Of a stretch of 64,000 nt of DNA, positions 8,377-16,473 are shown one piece after another. Every line of letters starts with the position of its first letter. Positions within the stretch are counted from its first letter, which is position 1. Source of the stretch: CAYMRL01 sp964398985 (GTDB lineage: Bacteria; Deinococcota; Deinococci; Deinococcales; Trueperaceae). Made by a program: the position numbers and the translations under genes. The notes beneath the pieces are model-generated. The model searched no databases, was not told where the DNA came from, and was given only the letters and a program-made list of their open reading frames with translations. Location of the stretch: positions 1 through 64,000 of the forward strand of contig CAYNOS010000005.1 in assembly GCA_964398985.1 (NCBI GenBank). Direction: 5' to 3'.

Positions 8377-9468
8377 CTAGGCGGCGGTGCCGGCCAGGCC
8401 GTGCAGGCGGTACGGCGCCTCGCTGGGGCGACCCGCCACGGCCCACATCTCGCGGCGGGCACCGAGCATCACGACCGCGCCGCAGGTGCCCACGTACAGC
8501 GGCGGCTTGCCGACCTTGCAGATCCTGTTCGTGTCGGCGGTGATCGCCTTCAGGTCGACTGGGCTGAACTGCCGACGGTCGAGCAGCCGCCTAGCCTCCG
8601 CCAGACGCGCCTCCGAGTCGGCCTGCGAGTCGGGGGTGCGCTCCTGCTCGACGGCGATGGTGTGCGGCGCCAAGCAGTGGTTGGTGTGCGCCAGCGGGAG
8701 GTCGCCCAACGGCTTCTCGTGCCTGGCTGTCGGCATGGCCTCGACGTTGGCTCCGTTGCCGGCGGCGTCGAGCACCAGGTAGTTGTGACCGCCCGCCAGC
8801 GGCGCAGACCGCAGCACCGCGAGCGCCTCTGCCGCCGTCTCGCACGCCAGCATCGCCCGCACCACGAACGGCCAGGTGACCCCGACGCGACCGTCGGCGG
8901 CTATCAGGTTGTTGATGCCAACGCAGACGCCGGCCTCGTTCATGCCGATCATGCCGAGGCAGCCTGCGGTCGTCATCACCAGGAAGTCGGGAGCGCTGCG
9001 AGGTCGGCCGCGCAACAGCACCAGGTACTCGGCCGAACCTTCGTGCATGTCCCACGTCTGCGCCAGGGCAGCGCCGCCTTCGACCATCAGCGAAGCGGGG
9101 ACGAGGAAGGCCGTGCAGTCGTCGTTGGCTCCGGACTCCGGCTCCCCGCCGGTGCTCGCGCGCAGAGTGTCGACGAAGTCGGTGAAGCCTCCCGCGACGA
9201 TCAGCTCCGCGACGCTCAGATCGGTGGCGTCGGCGACGCCCTGGAGCTCCTCGAACAGCTCCGGCGAGAACTCCCGATGGGCAGTCATGCACTCCTCGGC
9301 TACGGCGAGCACGTGCTCGCGCGTCACGTCGCGGCCGATCCAGCCGGCTTGCGAAGCGAGCGCCAGGCGCTCTGCGGCGTAGGCGCGCACCTGAGACCTC
9401 AGCGCTGCCCCATGCTGGCGGCCCAGCTCGTAGGGAGAACCGGACAACTCGACGATCTGCTCTGTCAT
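8377..9468 (-). CDS. C45 family peptidase / acyl-CoA:6-APA acyltransferase-like protein
   Basis: Ntn-hydrolase of the C45 group, 363 residues, related to fungal isopenicillin-N acyltransferase and many bacterial homologues of unknown substrate. The N-terminal helix pattern PYELGRQHGAALRSQV and the self-cleavage/nucleophile site NDDCTAF (Cys118) are present, followed by the usual core (GCLGMIGMNEAGVCVGINNL). Processing before Cys118 would give an about 117-residue alpha chain and a 246-residue beta chain. A GAGGG Shine-Dalgarno stands 5 nt before the ATG. It lies 50 bp after potA, hinting at amidase or acyltransferase action on an imported amine. Not proven. Confidence 0.82.
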   Translation of the reverse strand: MTEQIVELSGSPYELGRQHGAALRSQVRAYAAERLALASQAGWIGRDVTREHVLAVAEECMTAHREFSPELFEELQGVADATDLSVAELIVAGGFTDFVDTLRASTGGEPESGANDDCTAFLVPASLMVEGGAALAQTWDMHEGSAEYLVLLRGRPRSAPDFLVMTTAGCLGMIGMNEAGVCVGINNLIAADGRVGVTWPFVVRAMLACETAAEALAVLRSAPLAGGHNYLVLDAAGNGANVEAMPTARHEKPLGDLPLAHTNHCLAPHTIAVEQERTPDSQADSEARLAEARRLLDRRQFSPVDLKAITADTNRICKVGKPPLYVGTCGAVVMLGARREMWAVAGRPSEAPYRLHGLAGTAA

Positions 9469-9518
9469 CTTGCCCTCGATCCTACGCCGACGCGGCCGAT
9501 GCCGCTCGGCTCACGGGC

Positions 9519-10640
9519 TCAGCTCAGGATCGAGCCGTGGTCGACGTGCCAGGTGAGTTGCACACCGGCGCCGACGGGCAGCATCCCGGCATACCCATGG
9601 TGCTGGTTCTGGATGCGCGCCACCAGCTGAACGTCGCCCTCGACGTCGACCAGGTAGCGGGTGTCGGTGCCGAGGTAATGGACGTCTCTCACGACACCGG
9701 GCAGCACCACCGACCCGGGCCCGGGCTGCCAGCCGGAATCCGCAGGGTGAAGGTCGAGCTTCTCGGGCCTGAGCGCGAGAGCCGCTTCGGAGCCCGGCTC
9801 GAGCTCGGGGTCCCGCAAGACACCGCCGAGGAGTCGCCCGCTGGGCAGCCTGACCTCGCCGCGCCCACCCTGGCTCGTCGCCAGCACGCCGTTGACGAAG
9901 TTGGTCTCGCCGATGAAGTCGGCCACGAAGCGGGAAGTGGGGCGCTCGTAGACCTCGTCGGGGCGCCCCACCTGCAGAACCTTGCCTTCGTTCATCACAG
10001 CTATCCGGTCGGCCATCGTCAGCGCCTCTTCCTGGTCGTGGGTGACGTAGATGAAGCTGATGCCGATCTCGCGCTGCAGCTGCTTGAGCTCGAACTGCAT
10101 GGTCTTGCGAAGCTTGAGGTCGAGCGCGCCGAGCGGTTCGTCGAGCAGCAGGACGGCCGGGCGATTGACCAGCGCGCGGGCCAGCGCCACGCGTTGCCGC
10201 TGGCCGCCCGACAGCGTCTGCGGCTTGCGCTTGGCGACGTGCCCAAGACGGACCATCGCGAGCGCCTCGCCAGCCCGGCGGCGCGCTTCCTCGACGGAGG
10301 CGCGCGCCATCCGAGGCCCGAACATCACGTTCTGCAGCACGCTCATGTGCGGGAACAGAGCGTAGTCCTGGAAGACCGTGTTGACCGGCCGGTGGAACGG
10401 CGGGACGCCCTTCACCGAGCGACCCCTGAGCAGCACCTCTCCGGCGGACGGTTCCTCGAAGCCGGCAATCACCCGCAGCGTGGTGGTCTTACCGCAGCCT
10501 GAGGGCCCCAGGAGGGCGAAGAACTCGCCCTCCATGATGTCGAGGTGGACGTCGTCGACGGCCCTGACGCCGAGCGCTCCGGATGGCCCGTCGAACTCCT
10601 TGACCAGCCCCTGGATGGAGACCGCGGCTTCTCTGCTCAT
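9519..10640 (-). CDS. potA: Polyamine-type ABC transporter ATP-binding protein (PotA family)
   Basis: ATPase of the spermidine/putrescine-type importer, 373 residues. Walker A GPSGCGKTT (45-53), Q-loop VFQDYALFP, signature LSGGQ (143-147), Walker B LLLDEP (164-169) and switch His201 are all intact. Residues about 235-370 form the regulatory TOBE-type domain (ALRPEKLDL, VHYLGTDTRYLV). Starts 7 bp after the potD stop. Its partner permeases are potB/potC at the left end of the window on the opposite strand. Confidence 0.95.
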   Translation of the reverse strand: MSREAAVSIQGLVKEFDGPSGALGVRAVDDVHLDIMEGEFFALLGPSGCGKTTTLRVIAGFEEPSAGEVLLRGRSVKGVPPFHRPVNTVFQDYALFPHMSVLQNVMFGPRMARASVEEARRRAGEALAMVRLGHVAKRKPQTLSGGQRQRVALARALVNRPAVLLLDEPLGALDLKLRKTMQFELKQLQREIGISFIYVTHDQEEALTMADRIAVMNEGKVLQVGRPDEVYERPTSRFVADFIGETNFVNGVLATSQGGRGEVRLPSGRLLGGVLRDPELEPGSEAALALRPEKLDLHPADSGWQPGPGSVVLPGVVRDVHYLGTDTRYLVDVEGDVQLVARIQNQHHGYAGMLPVGAGVQLTWHVDHGSILS

Positions 10641-10647
10641 GCTTGGC

Positions 10648-11715
10648 CTAGCGGCCGACGAAGATCCTGATCTCGTCCCAAGCGTCGTTCAGCATGGCCT
10701 CGCGGCCGGCGCTCTGGCTGGTGAAGAACAGCCGCTCCGAGGTCTCCGCGGTCGGGTAGATGCCGGGATCCTCGAGCAGTTCAGCGTCGATCAGGCCGGT
10801 CTCGACGGCCACCCGGTTGGGGCTGCCGTAGGCGGTGTAGTTGGAGATGTCGGCAGCGACCTGCGGGTCGAGCATGTAATCGAGGAACACCTGGGCCAGC
10901 GCCTTGTTGTTGGCGCCGACGGGGATCGCCAGGCTATCGACCCAGAAGTTCGTCCCTTCTTCCGGGATCACGTACGCGTAGGTCTCGCACTCGCACTCGT
11001 CGATGATCTGGAAGATGTCGCCCGAGTACTCGATGACGATGTCGGCCTCGCCGCGCACGAGCAGTTCCTGACCGTCGTCAGAGGCGATGTACACGACGTT
11101 GCCGCCCCTCTCGACGAGGAAGTCGCGGGCTGCGGCGATCTCGTCGGGATTCTCGCTGTTGGCGTCGAAGCCGAGCATGGTCAGCGCGACGCCCATCATC
11201 GCGGGCACGTCGCTGAGCCAGGCCACCGGACCGCCGTAGGCGAACAGTTCCTCCCACGACGTGATCTCGCCGACCTTGTCGACGTTGTAGCCGATGCCGA
11301 CGGTGCCCCACTGGTAGGGCACGGTGTAGCTGTTGTCGGGGTCGAAGTCGAGACCGGTGAAACCTTCGTCGAGGTTGCCGAAGTTGGGGAGGCTGGCGCG
11401 GTCGATCGTGTCGAGCAGCCCCTCCTCGATCATCAGCCTGACGATCACGTCGCTCGGCACGACGACGTCGAAGCCGGGGTTGCCGCGCCGCAGCCTCACC
11501 AGCATGTCGTCATCGGTGGGGTAGGTGTCGTAGATGACCTGCACGCCGCAGAGTTGCTCGAAGTTGGAGATCGTGTCCTCGGCGATGTAGGTGCTCCAGT
11601 TGTAGACGCTCAGGGTCTGGCCGGCGTAGCCATCGGGGCACGTCCAGCCCGACTGGGCGGCGGCCGGTGATCCCAAGAACAAGGCGGCGGCTAGGGCTAT
11701 CAGCAAGAAGCGCAT
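10648..11715 (-). CDS. potD: Polyamine-type ABC transporter substrate-binding protein (PotD family)
   Basis: Periplasmic binding protein, 355 residues. Signal peptide at about residues 1-20 (LLIALAAALFLGSPAAA) with a Sec-type cleavage site before QSGW; no lipobox cysteine. The mature start LSVYNWSTYIAEDTISNFEQ is the PotD/PotF hallmark, and GFDVVVPSDVIVRLM and PYQWGTVGIGYN line the polyamine cleft. A GGAGG Shine-Dalgarno lies 5 nt before the ATG, with a second identical GGAGG 12 nt further upstream. First transport gene of the potD-potA-C45-GNAT-ribokinase run, 56 bp after the SDR gene. Confidence 0.95.
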   Translation of the reverse strand: MRFLLIALAAALFLGSPAAAQSGWTCPDGYAGQTLSVYNWSTYIAEDTISNFEQLCGVQVIYDTYPTDDDMLVRLRRGNPGFDVVVPSDVIVRLMIEEGLLDTIDRASLPNFGNLDEGFTGLDFDPDNSYTVPYQWGTVGIGYNVDKVGEITSWEELFAYGGPVAWLSDVPAMMGVALTMLGFDANSENPDEIAAARDFLVERGGNVVYIASDDGQELLVRGEADIVIEYSGDIFQIIDECECETYAYVIPEEGTNFWVDSLAIPVGANNKALAQVFLDYMLDPQVAADISNYTAYGSPNRVAVETGLIDAELLEDPGIYPTAETSERLFFTSQSAGREAMLNDAWDEIRIFVGR

Positions 11716-11720
11716 TTGAA

Positions 11721-11745
11721 CCTCCGAAACTACCTCCGAAGGATA
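11721..11745 (-). promoter_or_regulatory. potD upstream region: tandem Shine-Dalgarno and -10 box
   Basis: On the minus strand, TTCGGAGGT occurs twice in tandem, with GGAGG at 11733-11737 and 11721-11725, the second 5 nt before the ATG. TATCCT at 11740-11745 fits a TANNNT -10 box and would start transcription near 11733, giving a leader of about 18 nt with only the proximal site. No convincing -35. Confidence 0.4.
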
Positions 11746-11771
11746 TCAAAGCCCCCGGCCAAAATCGGACG

Positions 11772-12635
11772 TCAGCGGCCGGTGGCGGCGATCAACCTGT
11801 CGAACAGCGGGTCCGACAAGACGCGTCTGAGCACGTTGATGATGTGCGCGTCGGTGCCGACGAAGTAGCGCGTGCGAGGTCGGCGTGCGGTGAGGGCCCG
11901 GTACACCGCGAGAGCGACCAGCTGCGCATTCGAACCGGCCGTCTCGGCCTCCTCGGCACCCCTGATCAGCTCATCGATCAACTCGGAGTAGTACTCCTTG
12001 GCCTCGGGCGGCATCCGCTCCAAGCGCTCCAGAGCGTCGCCCAGCGACTTGCGCCAGATCGGCGTCGCGATCCTGCCCGGTTCCACCAGCGAGACCCTGA
12101 CCCCCCAAGGGGCCAGTTCGCGGCGCAAGGCGTCGCCGACGGCCTCGAGGGCGAACTTGGAGGCGGCATAGGCTCCGACCAAGCGCGAGGCGACGAGCCC
12201 CGAGACCGACCCGACGAACACCAGACGACCGCGGTCGCTCCTGAGGCGCGGCAAGAACGCCTGGGCGACCGCCAGCTGGCCGATCACGTTGACCTCGAAC
12301 TGGTTCCTGAGGTCGCTCAGGTCGAGGAATTCGAGCGGTCCGGCGACGGCGATGCCGGCGTTGTTGACCACGCCTGCCAGCCGCCTGCCGGGCTGTGACG
12401 CCAGCGTCTCGAGCGCGCCGGCCACCTGGCCGGGGTCGGTAACGTCGAGGGTTATCGCTTCGAGGTCACCTGCGGACGCCGACATCAGGTCTTTGGCGTC
12501 GTGTGCGCGTCTCACCCCGGCCAGCACGTGGAAGCCGCGCTGCGCCAGGTCGAGGGCGACGGCCCGTCCGATCCCGCTGGACGCCCCCGTCACCACAACC
12601 GTGCGCCCGTGGTCTGCCTTCAGGCTCTCTGGCAC
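11772..12635 (-). CDS. Short-chain dehydrogenase/reductase
   Basis: Classical SDR oxidoreductase, 287 residues, cytoplasmic. NAD(P)-binding TGASSGIG near residues 17-24, structural NNAG near 92, catalytic Ser in VGSVSGLV and YxxxK as YAASK. An Arg-rich stretch after the second strand (GVRRAHDAK) suggests NADP(H) preference. The C-terminal extension (about 60 residues, ending RRVLSDPLFDRLI) resembles SDRs annotated as retinol- or ketosteroid-type, but the substrate cannot be told. GTG start 9 nt after the thioesterase stop, same run of genes. Confidence 0.85.
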   Translation of the reverse strand: MPESLKADHGRTVVVTGASSGIGRAVALDLAQRGFHVLAGVRRAHDAKDLMSASAGDLEAITLDVTDPGQVAGALETLASQPGRRLAGVVNNAGIAVAGPLEFLDLSDLRNQFEVNVIGQLAVAQAFLPRLRSDRGRLVFVGSVSGLVASRLVGAYAASKFALEAVGDALRRELAPWGVRVSLVEPGRIATPIWRKSLGDALERLERMPPEAKEYYSELIDELIRGAEEAETAGSNAQLVALAVYRALTARRPRTRYFVGTDAHIINVLRRVLSDPLFDRLIAATGR

Positions 12636-12644
12636 CAGCTCATC

Positions 12645-13058
12645 CTACCTAGCGTCACGCGCGCTCTCACCAAGCATCACGGCTCTGAGATTGGCAGGCA
12701 CGCTGACGGGGCGCTGCTCCTGGTAGTCGAAGCAGACGATGACCGCAGTCATCTCGGCGGCCAGGATGGCGTTGGCGTAGAGCTCCTGGCGCACGGTGAT
12801 GCTGCTGTTGCCGACGCCGACCACCTGGGAGTCGATCCGGCAATCGTCGGTGATCTTCACCTGTGCCCGGTAGTCGATCGCCAGGCGCGCCAGGATCATC
12901 GGCGGCGGCTTGACAGGGCTGCGTTTCAGCAGCTCGATGCGGCCGAGCTCCGCGAGCGTCGCGAACACCGCGTTGTTCACGTGGCCCAGGCCGTCAGCGT
13001 CCGAGAAGCGCAGCTGCAGAGGCACGCTGACGCGCAAGGGGCCCGCGTTCTCGTTCAC
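12645..13058 (-). CDS. Acyl-CoA thioesterase, 4HBT hotdog fold
   Basis: Hotdog-fold thioesterase of the 4-hydroxybenzoyl-CoA/YbgC group, 137 residues. The active-site segment FSDADGLGHVNNAVF carries the family Asp and the HVNN motif. Cleaves small acyl-CoA thioesters; the acyl group is unknown. GTG start at 13058 overlaps the mutM stop by GTGA, with GGAGG 8 nt upstream inside mutM; a longer upstream frame would run into mutM coding sequence. Confidence 0.85.
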   Translation of the reverse strand: MNENAGPLRVSVPLQLRFSDADGLGHVNNAVFATLAELGRIELLKRSPVKPPPMILARLAIDYRAQVKITDDCRIDSQVVGVGNSSITVRQELYANAILAAEMTAVIVCFDYQEQRPVSVPANLRAVMLGESARDAR

Positions 13059-13888
13059 GCTGCCGACCTCCGGGGGCCGCCGCGGCGCTGGCACCTGGGG
13101 CAGTGAACCGTCCCGCGCTGCCCTACCACGCTCTTCACCAGCGTGGCTCCGCAGCGGCGGCACGGCGACCCGGCGCGTCCATACACGTCGAGGTAGCCGG
13201 AGAACTCGCCCGCCTCGCCGGCCGGCGTGCGGTAGTCACGAAGCGTGGTCCCGTTTGCGGCGATGCTCTGGGCAAGCACCTCGCGGATCGCCTGGCGCAG
13301 CGCCGCGGCCTTCCGGCGAGATACGGCGCTGGCCGGCGTCGCCGGGTGGATCCGCGCCCTCCACAAGGCCTCGTCCGCGTAGATGTTGCCCACGCCGGCA
13401 ACCGGGCGTTGGCTCAGCAGGTAGCTCTTGATGGGCGCCTGCGACCGCGCCAGGGCCGACGCGAAGGCGGCGTCGGTGAAGCCGTTCTCGAGCGGCTCCG
13501 GCCCCAGCGCCGCGAGCGTGGGCAGAGCCTGGTAGTCGTTCGCCCTGACCACCAGGAAGCGGCCGAAGCGCCGCGGATCGCTGAACAGCAGCGTGTCCGG
13601 CGCCGCGCCGTCGAGCGTCAGCCTGACGCGCGCGTGCGGAACGACCGAATCGCGGGTTCCGGGTGACACCACGCCGGTCATGCCGAGGTGGACGATCAAC
13701 TCGTCGCCTCCCGAAAGGGGCAGCAGCATGAACTTGCCGCGGCGCCCGACGCCCAGGATCGTCTGACCGGCGGCGCGCTCCAGCCCCGCGTACTTGGGTC
13801 CGGCCGGCGCCAGACGCTCGGCGGTCAGGACGCGGCGGCCGCTGAGCCACGGCTCGAGCTCGCGCCTGACGGTCTCGACCTCAGGCAA
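13055..13888 (-). CDS. mutM: Formamidopyrimidine-DNA glycosylase
   Basis: Base-excision repair glycosylase/AP lyase that removes 8-oxoguanine and ring-opened purines, 277 residues. Starts (after a TTG-encoded Met) with PEVETVRRELEP, providing the catalytic Pro and Glu; the conserved Lys is in GRRGKFMLLPL. The helix-two-turn-helix region GVGNIYADEALWRARIHP is intact and the C-terminal zinc finger CRRC...CPRC is complete. The TTG start overlaps the hisA stop by 8 nt (TTGCCTGA), fixing the start. Confidence 0.95.
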   Translation of the reverse strand: MPEVETVRRELEPWLSGRRVLTAERLAPAGPKYAGLERAAGQTILGVGRRGKFMLLPLSGGDELIVHLGMTGVVSPGTRDSVVPHARVRLTLDGAAPDTLLFSDPRRFGRFLVVRANDYQALPTLAALGPEPLENGFTDAAFASALARSQAPIKSYLLSQRPVAGVGNIYADEALWRARIHPATPASAVSRRKAAALRQAIREVLAQSIAANGTTLRDYRTPAGEAGEFSGYLDVYGRAGSPCRRCGATLVKSVVGQRGTVHCPRCQRRGGPRRSAA

Positions 13889-14582
13889 CTCGGGGATAGG
13901 TGATCTTCCCTTCGTAGAGAGCCTTGCCCACGATGGCCCCTTGCAGGCCGAGCGCTTCGTAGAGCGCGAGGTCCGCGTCGCCCGCTACCCCACCGCCTGC
14001 CACCAGCGAGCCAGCGAAGGCTGCCCGGATGGCCGCGACCGGGGCAGGGTCGACGCCCTGCAGGGTCCCGTCGCGCGTCACGTCGGTGTAGATCAATTGC
14101 GTCACGCCCAGGTCGGCCATCTGCCGGGCCATGTCGGTGGCCGTGATCGCCGCGGTCTGCGTCCAGCCCTTCACCGCCACCTGCCCGTGGCGCGCATCGA
14201 TGGACACGGCCACGCGCTCGCCGCCGAACTCGTCGAGCAGGCTCGCCACCTCCAGTGGCTGGGCAACGGCCAAGGTCCCCAACACCACCCGGTCTACGAC
14301 CTCGAGCCAGCGCCTGGCGTCAGCCGCGCTGCGGATGCCGCCGCCGACCTCGCAGCGGGCGTCGACCGTCTTGGCGATCAGCGCGATGACCTCGCGGTTG
14401 TCACCGCTCGCGAGCGCGGCGTCGAGGTCGACCAGGTGCAGCCAGGTGGCGCCCTTGGCAGCGAAGTGGCCGGCCGCCGCCACCGGATCCTCGAAGTAGA
14501 CGGTGGCGTGACGTGGGTCGCCGGCCGTGAGCCGCACCGCACGACCCTGCTTCACGTCGACAGCGGGGATGACGAGGAACAT
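13881..14582 (-). CDS. hisA: ProFAR isomerase of histidine biosynthesis
   Basis: 1-(5-phosphoribosyl)-5-[(5-phosphoribosylamino)methylideneamino]imidazole-4-carboxamide isomerase, 233 residues, a (beta/alpha)8 barrel. The N-terminal catalytic Asp lies in IPAVDVKQG, the second in LIYTDVTRDG, and the phosphate sites are VGGGIRS and VAGGGVAG. In bacteria hisA usually sits beside hisF/hisH; here it stands alone between a polysaccharide deacetylase and mutM. A TATACT -10 box 9 nt before the ATG suggests its own promoter. Confidence 0.95.
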   Translation of the reverse strand: MFLVIPAVDVKQGRAVRLTAGDPRHATVYFEDPVAAAGHFAAKGATWLHLVDLDAALASGDNREVIALIAKTVDARCEVGGGIRSAADARRWLEVVDRVVLGTLAVAQPLEVASLLDEFGGERVAVSIDARHGQVAVKGWTQTAAITATDMARQMADLGVTQLIYTDVTRDGTLQGVDPAPVAAIRAAFAGSLVAGGGVAGDADLALYEALGLQGAIVGKALYEGKITYPRVA

Positions 14583-14591
14583 CGATCTTGG

Positions 14592-14597
14592 AGTATA
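14592..14597 (-). promoter_or_regulatory. -10 box TATACT before hisA
   Basis: Minus-strand TATACT, identical to the -10 box before the gene at 16474, ends 9 nt before the hisA ATG. Transcription would start about 3 nt before the codon, giving a near-leaderless mRNA. No -35 is recognisable. Confidence 0.5.
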
Positions 14598-14627
14598 GCC
14601 CCGCGACCCGGCGCCGCTCCCGACCCT

Positions 14628-15392
14628 TCAGGAGTGCAGTCCGGACTGGGTACCACCCGGTCTCTGGGCCGCGACGAACGCGTCCTCGCCGCGCTGCTCG
14701 ATCAGAGCGCGCACCGGACGGCCCGCCGCCAGCAGCTCGGGAAGCGTGCCGAAGCGGTAGCTCGACGAGAGCTCACCCAAGACGGTGTCGAGCGCCTCGA
14801 GCAGGCTGGTGCGGTCCTCGTCTACCGGGTTGGAGGCCGTGTACAGCGCCTCGTGAAGCAGCACGATCGCACCGGGCTTGATCGCCTTCCTGAGCCTGGC
14901 AGCCAAGGTGCGGGCGTCTTGTTGCACCCAGTCCTCTGCGTGCCCCGACCAGTAGACGCACTGGAGACCCGCCGCCTTGACGTCCCTGGCCGTGGCGCGG
15001 TCGTAGTGGCCGTAGGGAGGCCGGAACAGGCCGGAGGCGTGAACCCCCAGTGCCGCCTCGCCGCGCTGGATCTCGTCTCGCCTCGCCTCGGGCGGCATCC
15101 GCACGAGCGAGACGTGCGAGTAGGTGTGACTGGCGACGACGTCGCCGGCCTCGATGATCGCGTCGACCAGATCGGGCCTGGCGACGGCGGCCTCACCGAC
15201 CAGGAAGTGGGTCGCGTTCGCGCCGTGGCGAGCGAGCACGGCCAGCAGCTCGCGGGTCGTCAAGGGGCTGGGGCCGTCGTCGAACGTCAGCGCTACCAGC
15301 GGCAGCGCGGTGGCCACGCTGACGATCGGGTCATCGGGGGACTCCAGGAGCCTGCGCCTGACGGCCCCGAAGACACGCGCTGCTCTCCTCAC
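14628..15392 (-). CDS. Polysaccharide deacetylase family protein (NodB fold)
   Basis: Carbohydrate esterase 4-type deacetylase, 254 residues. Motif 1 TFDDG (residues 36-40, metal-binding second Asp), motif 2 HTYSH (His89, His93), motif 3 RPPYGHYD and motif 5 with IVLLHEAL are all present, so a metal-dependent N- or O-deacetylase is likely. There is no signal peptide or membrane helix. It follows a family 2 glycosyltransferase by 3 bp, so the pair probably acts on the same glycan (peptidoglycan or exopolysaccharide). Confidence 0.88.
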   Translation of the reverse strand: MRRAARVFGAVRRRLLESPDDPIVSVATALPLVALTFDDGPSPLTTRELLAVLARHGANATHFLVGEAAVARPDLVDAIIEAGDVVASHTYSHVSLVRMPPEARRDEIQRGEAALGVHASGLFRPPYGHYDRATARDVKAAGLQCVYWSGHAEDWVQQDARTLAARLRKAIKPGAIVLLHEALYTASNPVDEDRTSLLEALDTVLGELSSSYRFGTLPELLAAGRPVRALIEQRGEDAFVAAQRPGGTQSGLHS

Positions 15393-15395
15393 GGC

Positions 15396-16277
15396 TCAGA
15401 ACCCCCAGACGACGAACGCGACCGAACCGGCGATCCGACCGAGCAGGTACCCGAGGGACCAGATCACCCGCGGCCGCCGGCCCCGGTCACGCAGCCCGAA
15501 CAGGTACTTGACTATGCGGTAACCGGCCGAGAAGATCGACGTGCGCTCGAGCGCGGGCATCCCCTTGTCGCGGAACCGTTTGTACAGCAGCACGTTGTAC
15601 TTGCCGTAGCCGAACGACTGCCGGAAGGAGGCGCTCGCCGTGGGCCTGAAGCGGATATGGACGAGCGCGTCAGGAACGAACACCAGCGGGTAGCCGGCCA
15701 ACTGGAGCCGCCAACTGATGTCGGTGTCCTCGAGTAACCGGAAGCGCTCGTCGAAGCCTCCCACCGCTTCGAAGGCGGCGCGAGTGACGCCCATCCCACA
15801 GCCGCCGGAGTGGTTGAGGAACGCCGGCTTCCGGTAGCTCGACGGTCCCGTCACCTGGGCGTTCTTGCGCCCTGCTCGTACGTCCGGCGGGTTCAACCGC
15901 TCGATGTCCCAGCGTGACGTGACGAAGTCGTGCTCCTCGAGGGCGTCGGCCATCGCCTGCAGCCACCCGTCGGCGGCGACGTCGTCGGCGTCGAGGAAAG
16001 CGAGCTTGTCGCCCCTGGCGCTCTTGACGCCGACGTTGCGCGCATAACCGGCGCCGGCGTTCGTCACTGCCCTGATCACCCTGAGACCGGGGAGCGAGTC
16101 GGCGTAGCGGTCGCTGAGGGCGTCGAGGGCGCGCCTGTCCGTGCGATTCGTCGTGTTGTCGGCAATGACGACCTCCCACTCCTCGGTGCAGACCTGCCTG
16201 GAGAGGGCTGCTAGCTGCTCCGCGAGCAGCTCTATCGAGAAGCGGCACGGGATAACGACACTGACCACGAAGACCAT
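15396..16277 (-). CDS. Family 2 glycosyltransferase
   Basis: GT-A fold glycosyltransferase, 293 residues. N-terminal VSVVIPCRF, nucleotide-sugar and metal site FLDADD (Asp96, Asp98), and acceptor-side GGFDERFRLLEDTDISWRL (the ED motif). A weakly hydrophobic tail (VIWSLGYLLGRIAGSVAFVVW) may anchor it to the membrane. ATG start with GGAG 14 nt upstream. First gene of the minus-strand run; coupled to the deacetylase downstream. The sugar it transfers cannot be read from sequence. Confidence 0.88.
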   Translation of the reverse strand: MVFVVSVVIPCRFSIELLAEQLAALSRQVCTEEWEVVIADNTTNRTDRRALDALSDRYADSLPGLRVIRAVTNAGAGYARNVGVKSARGDKLAFLDADDVAADGWLQAMADALEEHDFVTSRWDIERLNPPDVRAGRKNAQVTGPSSYRKPAFLNHSGGCGMGVTRAAFEAVGGFDERFRLLEDTDISWRLQLAGYPLVFVPDALVHIRFRPTASASFRQSFGYGKYNVLLYKRFRDKGMPALERTSIFSAGYRIVKYLFGLRDRGRRPRVIWSLGYLLGRIAGSVAFVVWGF

Positions 16278-16437
16278 CCCCGATGAACTCCACAGAGGTG
16301 CCTGTAGACACCCCGTGGGCGGCTATCTAGATGCTAGGGCCTCCGGGCGAAAAGCACCGTGACGGGCGTGGACTCGCCGGAGAATGGGCGCCGGTCAAGG
16401 CGCTTGACAGACAGGGCCCTTCCGGTTACCGCGGGCG

Positions 16438-16465
16438 TTGACAGGGCGTGGGGCGACCCTATACT
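16438..16465 (+). promoter_or_regulatory. Strong sigma70-type promoter (TTGACA-N16-TATACT)
   Basis: Perfect -35 TTGACA at 16438-16443, 16-bp spacer, and TATACT at 16460-16465. The start point would be about 16472, only 2 nt before the ATG at 16474, so the mRNA is near-leaderless. This is the best promoter in the window and drives the YceD-rpmF-fab cluster. A second TTGACA at 16404 lacks a good -10 partner. Confidence 0.85.
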
Positions 16466-16473
16466 TTGGTGGG

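Noticed and set aside
13794..15737. A 647-codon plus-strand frame opposite mutM, hisA and the deacetylase
   Set aside because: It runs across several real minus-strand genes and reads as Arg/Gly/Pro/Val-rich antisense sequence.
16404..16432. A second TTGACA upstream of the YceD gene as an extra promoter
   Set aside because: At 17 bp spacing the -10 position reads TACCGC, a poor match; the promoter at 16438-16465 is far better.
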